Shown one piece after another: positions 6,653-11,281 of a DNA stretch of 11,281 nt. Source of the stretch: an uncultured Gemmatimonadales bacterium (lineage in GTDB: Bacteria > Gemmatimonadota > Gemmatimonadetes > Longimicrobiales > Gaopeijiaceae); NCBI GenBank assembly GCA_937983085.1, contig CALJKZ010000664.1, positions 1 to 11,281 on the forward strand, given 5' to 3'. Position 1 is the stretch's first letter. The number at the start of each line of letters is the position of its first letter. A program made the translations under genes and the position numbers. A model generated the notes under the pieces. That model saw only the letters and a list, made by a program, of their open reading frames with translations, was not told the origin of the DNA and searched no databases.

Positions 6653-9067
6653 CTACTCTCCACCGAAGTGGAATTCGAACCGGGGCGTGTACCGCTCCAC
6701 GGATTTGTACTGGTTCGGCCACGTCATGCGATAGTCGAGCATGTACGCCGCGTGGCGGGTCCAGTACGGATCGAAAAGGTGCGCCCGGGCAATCAAACAC
6801 AAGTCGGCGCGACCGGCTGCGATGATGGTGTTTACGTCCATCCACGACGAGATGTTGCCTACCGACATGGTGGAGATGCCCACCTCGTGGCGGATCCGGT
6901 CGGCGAACGGCGTTTGCCAGAGGCGGCCGTAGCGGGGGCGTTGATCCGGCACGGTTTGACCCGACGAGACGTCCACCACGTCGCAGTCGTGGGCGGCCAA
7001 CATGCGTGCGACCTCCACCGTGTCCTCGGGCATCATCCCGCCGGGAGCCCAGTCCACGGCGCTCACCCGCGCCGCCATGGGGAGGTGGTCGGGCCAGACC
7101 GCACGGCAGGCGTCGAAGACCTCGAGGGGGAAGCGCATCCTCGCCTCCAGCTCGCCCCCGTACTCGTCGTCGCGCTCGTTGGTGAGGGGCGAGATGAAGG
7201 AGGCCAGCAGGTAGCCGTGGGCCATGTGGATCTCGAGGAGGTCGAAGCCGGCCTCGATGGCCCGCTCGGTGGCCCCGACGTAGTGCCCCACCACCTCGTC
7301 CATGTCCGCCCGGGTCATTTCGCGCGGGGTCTGGCTACGGTCGGGGAAGTAGGGGATGGGCGATGCCGACACGATATCCCACTCGCCCTTCTCCAAGGGC
7401 TCCGAGTCGCCTTCCCACAGGCTCTTGGTGGCTCCCTTCCGGCCCGCGTGACCCAGCTGCATGGCGATCTTCGCCGACGAGTGCTCGTGGACGAAGTCGA
7501 CGATGCGCTTCCACGCCCCCACATGGGCGTCCTTGTACAGCCCGGCGCACCCGGGTGAGATCCTCGCCTCCGGGGAGACGTCGGTCATCTCGGCGTAGAC
7601 CATTCCCGCTCCGCCGATGGCCCGGCTTCCCAGATGCTGGAGGTGCCAGTCGCCCACGGTGCCGTCGACGGCGGTGTACTGGCACATCGGCGACACCACC
7701 ACCCGGTTGGGCACCACAAGGTCCCGGAGGCGGAACGGAGTGAACAAGGGCGGCGGCGGCGGATCGCGCGGAACCGTCCGGCCGGACTGGGCGTCGGCGT
7801 CAGCCGCCACCCATTCGTCCACGCGTGCCAGGAACTCCGGATCACGCACGCGGAGGTCTTCGTGGGTGATGCGGAGGGACCGCGTGAGGAGCGTGAAGGC
7901 GAACTGAAGGGGGTCCAGCTCGATGTAGCGCTCGGTATCCTCGAACCACTCGAGGCTCGCCTGGGCCGCCCGCTGCAGGGATTCGACGGCGGGTCGGCGC
8001 TCTTCTTCGTAGACCTCGAGTGCCCGGAGCACGTCGGGTCCGGAGCCACCCTCCGCCACCAGGGCGTCGCGAAGGGCGATGGCATCCAGCATACCCATGC
8101 GCGTTCCCGACCCCACAGAGAAGTGGGCGGTGTGGGCAGCGTCTCCTACCAGAACCACGTTGCCCACCGACCAGCGCTCGCACCGGACCGTGGGGAAGCT
8201 CCTCCACACGCTCTTGTTGGGGATGAGCTCGTGTCCGTCCAATTCCTCGGCAAAGAGTTGGGCGCAATAGGCCAGCGTGTCGGCCTCCGATGCCCCGTCC
8301 ATACCCGCCGCGGCCCAGGTCTCGTCGGTGCACTCGACGATGAAGGTCGAGCGCCCGGGCTCGTACTGGTACGCGTGCACACGCCAGAGTCCGTGCTCGT
8401 TCTCCTTGAAGTAGAAGGTGAAGGCCGGAAAGGGCTTGCTGGTGCCGAGCCAGACGAAGCGATTGGGTCGCCAGTCGATGGTGGGGGCAACCGCCTCGGA
8501 CAGCGCCTCCCGGACCGTGGAGTTCACACCGTCCGCCGCCACCACCAGATCCCACTCCGAGGGGTCGAGGCGGAACGAGGAGGGGCCGCCCGACGCGGGT
8601 ACACCGGCCACATCGCCGCCCTCTTCTCCGCCATCGACCGGGCCAGCTGCGGCTCGGCTCTGGTGCGCGGTCTCGCCGGATCCACCGCCGGAGCCGACGA
8701 CCTCGGCGATCTCCGTCTCGAATCGGAGGTCCACGCCCACGCTCTGCGCTTCGTCTTGGAGCACGGTGAGGAGGGTCTGGCGGCTCATGCCGCTGAAGCC
8801 GTGTCCCGTGGAGCGTATCAGCTCCCCGGCATAGTGGACGTCGATGTCGTCCCATCGGACGAAGTGGTCGGTGACGGCGCGATACGTCACCGGATCCGCC
8901 TCCTCCACTTCTGCGATGGTGGCGTCACTGAACACGACCCCGAAGCCGAAGGTGTCATCGGCCTGGTTCCGCTCCACCACCACGATGTCGTGGGTCGGGT
9001 CCGCCCTCTTCATGAGGATGGAGAAGTAGAGCCCGGCGGGTCCGCCTCCGGCGACGAGAATCCTCAA
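6653..9067 (-). CDS. Anthraniloyl-CoA monooxygenase/reductase-type fusion (FAD hydroxylase plus old yellow enzyme)
   Basis: This 804-residue two-domain flavoenzyme resembles 2-aminobenzoyl-CoA monooxygenase/reductase, also annotated as bifunctional salicylyl-CoA 5-hydroxylase/oxidoreductase. Residues 1-400 are a class A flavin hydroxylase: GGGPAG (7-12), an AADG segment (177-180) and GDAAH (308-312). After a proline-rich linker (434-440), residues 441-804 are an old-yellow-enzyme domain: SPMCQY (459-464), QLGHAGRKG (537-545), and EIHMAHGYL with H614/H617 followed by SPLTNERDDEYGG. The first half should 5-hydroxylate the aromatic CoA ester and the second reduce it to a non-aromatic ring, using NAD(P)H and O2. 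A Gly/Ala-rich insert occupies residues about 125-165 of the FAD domain. The start is TTG 9065-9067, overlapping the dehydrogenase stop (TTGA); the GGGPAG motif requires this start. The kynurenine genes downstream favour anthraniloyl-CoA over salicylyl-CoA as substrate. Confidence 0.9.
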   Translation of the reverse strand: MRILVAGGGPAGLYFSILMKRADPTHDIVVVERNQADDTFGFGVVFSDATIAEVEEADPVTYRAVTDHFVRWDDIDVHYAGELIRSTGHGFSGMSRQTLLTVLQDEAQSVGVDLRFETEIAEVVGSGGGSGETAHQSRAAAGPVDGGEEGGDVAGVPASGGPSSFRLDPSEWDLVVAADGVNSTVREALSEAVAPTIDWRPNRFVWLGTSKPFPAFTFYFKENEHGLWRVHAYQYEPGRSTFIVECTDETWAAAGMDGASEADTLAYCAQLFAEELDGHELIPNKSVWRSFPTVRCERWSVGNVVLVGDAAHTAHFSVGSGTRMGMLDAIALRDALVAEGGSGPDVLRALEVYEEERRPAVESLQRAAQASLEWFEDTERYIELDPLQFAFTLLTRSLRITHEDLRVRDPEFLARVDEWVAADADAQSGRTVPRDPPPPPLFTPFRLRDLVVPNRVVVSPMCQYTAVDGTVGDWHLQHLGSRAIGGAGMVYAEMTDVSPEARISPGCAGLYKDAHVGAWKRIVDFVHEHSSAKIAMQLGHAGRKGATKSLWEGDSEPLEKGEWDIVSASPIPYFPDRSQTPREMTRADMDEVVGHYVGATERAIEAGFDLLEIHMAHGYLLASFISPLTNERDDEYGGELEARMRFPLEVFDACRAVWPDHLPMAARVSAVDWAPGGMMPEDTVEVARMLAAHDCDVVDVSSGQTVPDQRPRYGRLWQTPFADRIRHEVGISTMSVGNISSWMDVNTIIAAGRADLCLIARAHLFDPYWTRHAAYMLDYRMTWPNQYKSVERYTPRFEFHFGGE

Positions 9068-10224
9068 GAGGCGGACCCGGACGCCGCGTCGGCCACCATC
9101 CGACCCCCGATGATGAGGTGCTGGATTTCGGTGGTGCCTTCGTAGATCCGCAGCGACCGGATGGAGCGGTACAGACGATCCACCGGATGCTCAGCCATGA
9201 CGCCCCGACCGCCGAGGATCTGCACCGCATCGTCGATGATGCGCTGGGCCGCTTCGGTGGCGAAGGCCTTCGCCATGGCGGCCTCGGTGGTGATGCGGTC
9301 CGCGCCAAGATCCTTCTCGTACGCGGCACGGTAGACGAGCATGCGGGCGGCGGTGAGATCGATGGCCATCCGGCCGAGCTTGTCCTGGATGATCTGGAAG
9401 TCGGCGATGCGCTCACCGAACTGCCTGCGCGAGACGGCGTGATCCAACGCCTCCCGGATGGCGCGCTCCGCCATGCCACACGCGGCCGCGCCTACGGTGG
9501 GCCGGAGTTGATCCAGCGTGGCCATAGCGATCATGAACCCGCGGTTCTCCTCGCCCACCCGATTCGAGGCCGGCACCCGGCAGTCCTCGAAGACCAGCTC
9601 CCCGAGTGGGTGGGGGGCGCTCATGACCTGGGCCCCTGCGAAGGTGAGGCCCGGCGCATCGGCTGGCACGACGAAGGCGCTGATCCCCCGGCTCCCGGCG
9701 TCCGGATCGGTGGACGCGAACGTCACATAAAAGTCGGCGATACCGGCATTGCTGATGAACCACTTGTGGCCGTTCAGGACGTAGTCCTCGCCGTCCCGGA
9801 CGGCCCGAGCCCTCATGGAGGCGACGTCGGAGCCGGCCTCGGGTTCGGTGATGGCGAAGCCTCCCATGAGCTCGCCCGCCAGCGCGGGGTCCGCCCACTC
9901 GCCCTTCTGGGCGTCGGTGCCGGCCAGCAGGAACGGAGTGATGCCCAGGCCCTGGAGCGCCCACACGGCATCGGCCAGGGGAGACGCCGCCGCGACGATC
10001 TCCCGGGCCAGGCAGCACGCCCGCAGATCACGGCGACCGATGGGGGTGAAGAGTCCCTCCTCGCCCATGGTGGCGAGAAGGTCTCGGGCCTCCCGCCGAG
10101 CGTCGTCGTCGTCGCGGGGCTCGCTCCTGCCTGCGAGCTCACGGGCGGCAAAGGCCGCCACTTCGGCGCCCCAGGGGTGGTGGTCGGCCTCGAGGAAGGC
10201 TCGGACGGTATGGGTATCGGACAT
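9064..10224 (-). CDS. Acyl-CoA dehydrogenase family protein
   Basis: This 386-residue soluble FAD flavoenzyme introduces an alpha-beta double bond into a CoA thioester and passes electrons to ETF. Family signatures are intact: FAITEPEAGSD (123-133), KWFISNAG (154-161), RRQFGERIADFQIIQ (266-280), QILGGRGV (335-342) and RIYEGTTEIQ (359-368). The last holds Glu362, which aligns with the catalytic base of medium-chain dehydrogenases. The start is ATG 10222-10224; the open frame extends 47 residues upstream, but that part overlaps the crotonase gene and is shadow-like. The gap to the crotonase gene is 34 bases without a clear ribosome site. The stop overlaps the monooxygenase start by 4 bases. From context it probably oxidises an alicyclic or ring-opened intermediate of the anthraniloyl-CoA pathway; the exact substrate is inference. 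Confidence 0.9.
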   Translation of the reverse strand: MSDTHTVRAFLEADHHPWGAEVAAFAARELAGRSEPRDDDDARREARDLLATMGEEGLFTPIGRRDLRACCLAREIVAAASPLADAVWALQGLGITPFLLAGTDAQKGEWADPALAGELMGGFAITEPEAGSDVASMRARAVRDGEDYVLNGHKWFISNAGIADFYVTFASTDPDAGSRGISAFVVPADAPGLTFAGAQVMSAPHPLGELVFEDCRVPASNRVGEENRGFMIAMATLDQLRPTVGAAACGMAERAIREALDHAVSRRQFGERIADFQIIQDKLGRMAIDLTAARMLVYRAAYEKDLGADRITTEAAMAKAFATEAAQRIIDDAVQILGGRGVMAEHPVDRLYRSIRSLRIYEGTTEIQHLIIGGRMVADAASGSAS

Positions 10225-10258
10225 CGGGTCGAAAGGCTGTCGGGGACGCGGTGACGGC

Positions 10259-11056
10259 TCAGAGGAAGTCGGGCTTTCGCTTCTCCACGAACGCGTCGTA
10301 GGACTCGCGGAAGTCGGGGTGGAGCATGAGGGCGGCCTGGATTTGTGCTTCGGCCTCCAGGGCACCCGCCAGATCCATGCTCGCTTCCCGGTTCAAGGAG
10401 TCCTTGGTGATCTCGAGGGCGAACGAGGGACCCAGTGCCAGCTTCTCGGCCAGTTCGGTGGCGGCCTCCAGCGACTCGCCGTCGTCCACGACCCGATTGT
10501 AGAGGCCGATGCGCCAGGCTTCGTCGGCGCTGATGAAGTCCCCCGTCATGAGCAGCTCGCTGGCCTTGGCAAGGCCCACGATCCTCGGCAGCATCCACGC
10601 CGCGCCCATGTCGGCACCCGACAACCCGACGCGAGTGAACAGGTAGGCGATCTTCGCCGACTCGGCCCCGATGCGCAGGTCGCACGCCGTGGCGATGACC
10701 GCTCCGGCTCCCGCGACGGTGCCGTTGAGGGCGGCGATGACGGGCTTTCGACACCGTCGGATGGACAGGACGAGGTCGCACGTCATCCGGGTGAACTCGA
10801 GGAGGCCCCGCATGTCGCGCTCGAAGAGGCGGCCGATGATATCCTCGACGTCGCCGCCCGAGCAGAAGCCCCGGCCCGTGCCGGTGAGGATCACCACCCG
10901 CACGTCGTCCTCGTCGTGGAGCGCATAGAACGCCCGCCGAAGCTCGTCGTAGACCTCGAACGTGAGGGCGTTGAGTCGGTCGGGACGATTGAGGGTCAGG
11001 GTCGCGACACCCGTCGCCTCGTCCAGGCGGTAGAGAAACGAGTCAGGTTGGAACAC
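10259..11056 (-). CDS. Crotonase-superfamily protein (annotatable as enoyl-CoA hydratase, catalytic glutamates absent)
   Basis: This 265-residue protein has the crotonase fold. Both oxyanion-hole segments are visible: GFCSGGD (63-69) and NGTVAGAGAV (111-120). The C-terminal YDAFVEKRKPDFL resembles the usual family end. Aligned by eye to rat enoyl-CoA hydratase, the two catalytic glutamates (Glu144 in GGGCEL, Glu164 in QPE) are replaced by Val120 and Phe140, so simple water addition by the classical mechanism is unlikely. Asp149 in SGADMGAAW aligns with the catalytic Asp of 4-chlorobenzoyl-CoA dehalogenase (Asp145) and of dienoyl-CoA isomerase (Asp204). The reaction may thus be isomerisation, hydrolysis or ring opening. 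The start is GTG 11054-11056, with AGGGAGGA six bases upstream. It is 34 bases upstream of the dehydrogenase gene and 60 downstream of the RidA gene. Confidence 0.87.
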   Translation of the reverse strand: MFQPDSFLYRLDEATGVATLTLNRPDRLNALTFEVYDELRRAFYALHDEDDVRVVILTGTGRGFCSGGDVEDIIGRLFERDMRGLLEFTRMTCDLVLSIRRCRKPVIAALNGTVAGAGAVIATACDLRIGAESAKIAYLFTRVGLSGADMGAAWMLPRIVGLAKASELLMTGDFISADEAWRIGLYNRVVDDGESLEAATELAEKLALGPSFALEITKDSLNREASMDLAGALEAEAQIQAALMLHPDFRESYDAFVEKRKPDFL

Positions 11057-11062
11057 CCCGCA

Positions 11063-11070
11063 TCCTCCCT
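11063..11070 (-). promoter_or_regulatory. Strong Shine-Dalgarno for the crotonase gene, deciding a GTG start
   Basis: AGGGAGGA on the minus strand ends 6 bases before GTG 11054-11056. An ATG at 11061-11063 overlaps this site but is out of frame with the gene, so GTG is the start. Confidence 0.7.
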
Positions 11071-11116
11071 TTGGCTTCCTGACCCGGACCCGCGGGGGGC
11101 AACCCGAGCCGGCGAT

Positions 11117-11230
11117 TCAGTCCGTTTCGGCGAGCACCGCGGTGGCCTCGATTTCCACCTTTGCCCTGGCGTCGACGAGGCGGGCCACCTCCATGAGCGC
11201 CATCGCCGGAAAGTGCTTGTCCATGTGTGC
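11117..11230 (-). CDS. RidA/YjgF family protein, C-terminal 37 residues only
   Basis: The fragment ends at TGA 11117-11119 and runs right into adapter sequence at 11231, so the N-terminal two thirds are missing. The visible part, HFPAMALMEVARLVDARAKVEIEATAVLAE, matches the last strands of the RidA fold, where a (A/T)xxxVEVAxLxxxxxxVEIEA pattern is characteristic. RidA proteins are small trimeric cytoplasmic enamine/imine hydrolases. The conserved Arg of the active site lies upstream of the cut and cannot be checked. As the first visible gene of the minus-strand train it would suit deamination of the amino-cyclohexene CoA intermediate made by the downstream monooxygenase/reductase. A general housekeeping RidA role is also possible. 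Confidence 0.75.
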   Translation of the reverse strand, partial: AHMDKHFPAMALMEVARLVDARAKVEIEATAVLAETD

Positions 11231-11281
11231 AGATCGGAAGAGCACACGTCTGAACTCCAGTCACGTCCGCACATCTCGTAT
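11231..11281. other. Illumina TruSeq adapter contamination at the contig end
   Basis: Bases 11231-11264 are identical to the TruSeq read-1 3' adapter (AGATCGGAAGAGC followed by ACACGTCTGAACTCCAGTCAC). They are followed by the 8-base index read GTCCGCAC (11265-11272) and the first 9 bases of the constant post-index segment (ATCTCGTAT, 11273-11281). This is library-construction sequence, not genome. It should be masked, and any open frame that crosses it is an artefact. Confidence 0.99.

Noticed and set aside
5252..7558. 768-codon plus-strand open frame opposite the sensor and monooxygenase
   Set aside because: It is antisense to two genes with clear domains, is rich in His/Arg/Gly/Val, has no recognisable motif and is explained by high-GC codon bias.
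7634..9145. 503-codon plus-strand open frame opposite the monooxygenase FAD domain
   Set aside because: Same antisense shadow pattern, with no domain and no ribosome site.
11043..11264. Second minus-strand open frame beginning MTGVQTCALPI
   Set aside because: This is the well-known translation of the TruSeq adapter in another frame; it is not a gene.
10996..11274. Minus-strand open frame starting in the adapter and running back over the RidA and crotonase ends
   Set aside because: Its N-terminus (MCGRDWSSDVCSSDL) is translated adapter and the rest is out of frame with the real genes.

Overview
This is a high-GC bacterial contig end with densely packed genes. No rRNA, tRNA, CRISPR array, insertion sequence or prophage gene is visible. 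The protein style (a secreted M24 peptidase, a kynureninase-type enzyme beside tryptophan dioxygenase, and many GTG/TTG/CTG starts) would suit an environmental aerobic heterotroph such as a Gemmatimonadota member. That placement is a guess from family resemblance and was not tested.

Layout. At the left edge, the minus strand carries the first 16 codons of a thioredoxin-like protein (GCPN motif). A gap of about 118 bases separates it from a divergent plus-strand pair: an exported Xaa-Pro-aminopeptidase-like M24 metallopeptidase (169-1635) and a stand-alone MOSC-domain protein (1655-2122). The rest, from 2129 to the right end, is one long minus-strand gene train. In transcription order it holds a RidA-family protein (cut at the contig end), a crotonase-fold 'enoyl-CoA hydratase', an acyl-CoA dehydrogenase, a two-domain FAD monooxygenase/old-yellow-enzyme fusion of the anthraniloyl-CoA monooxygenase type, a Cache-HAMP-PAS sensor with no output domain, a CaCA-type cation/Ca2+ antiporter, tryptophan 2,3-dioxygenase and a kynureninase. 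Gaps run from -4 to +60 bases, with several stop/start overlaps (TTGA, CTGA, TGATG), so this is probably a single operon with its promoter beyond the right edge.

How the genes fit together. Tryptophan dioxygenase and kynureninase flank the kynurenine step that yields anthranilate plus alanine. The monooxygenase/reductase fusion is the hallmark of the aerobic 'hybrid' route in which anthraniloyl-CoA is hydroxylated and then reduced out of aromaticity. The acyl-CoA dehydrogenase and crotonase could then process the alicyclic CoA ester, and RidA is well suited to hydrolyse the enamine/imine nitrogen. The inferred system is therefore tryptophan to anthranilate to anthraniloyl-CoA to central metabolism. 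Kynurenine formamidase and anthranilate-CoA ligase are not in the window. The sensor and antiporter sit between the upper and lower pathway genes and are not explained by the pathway.

Data quality. The last 51 bases (11231-11281) are an Illumina TruSeq adapter with its index, not genome. The RidA gene is therefore truncated by the assembly and the true right-hand neighbour is unknown.
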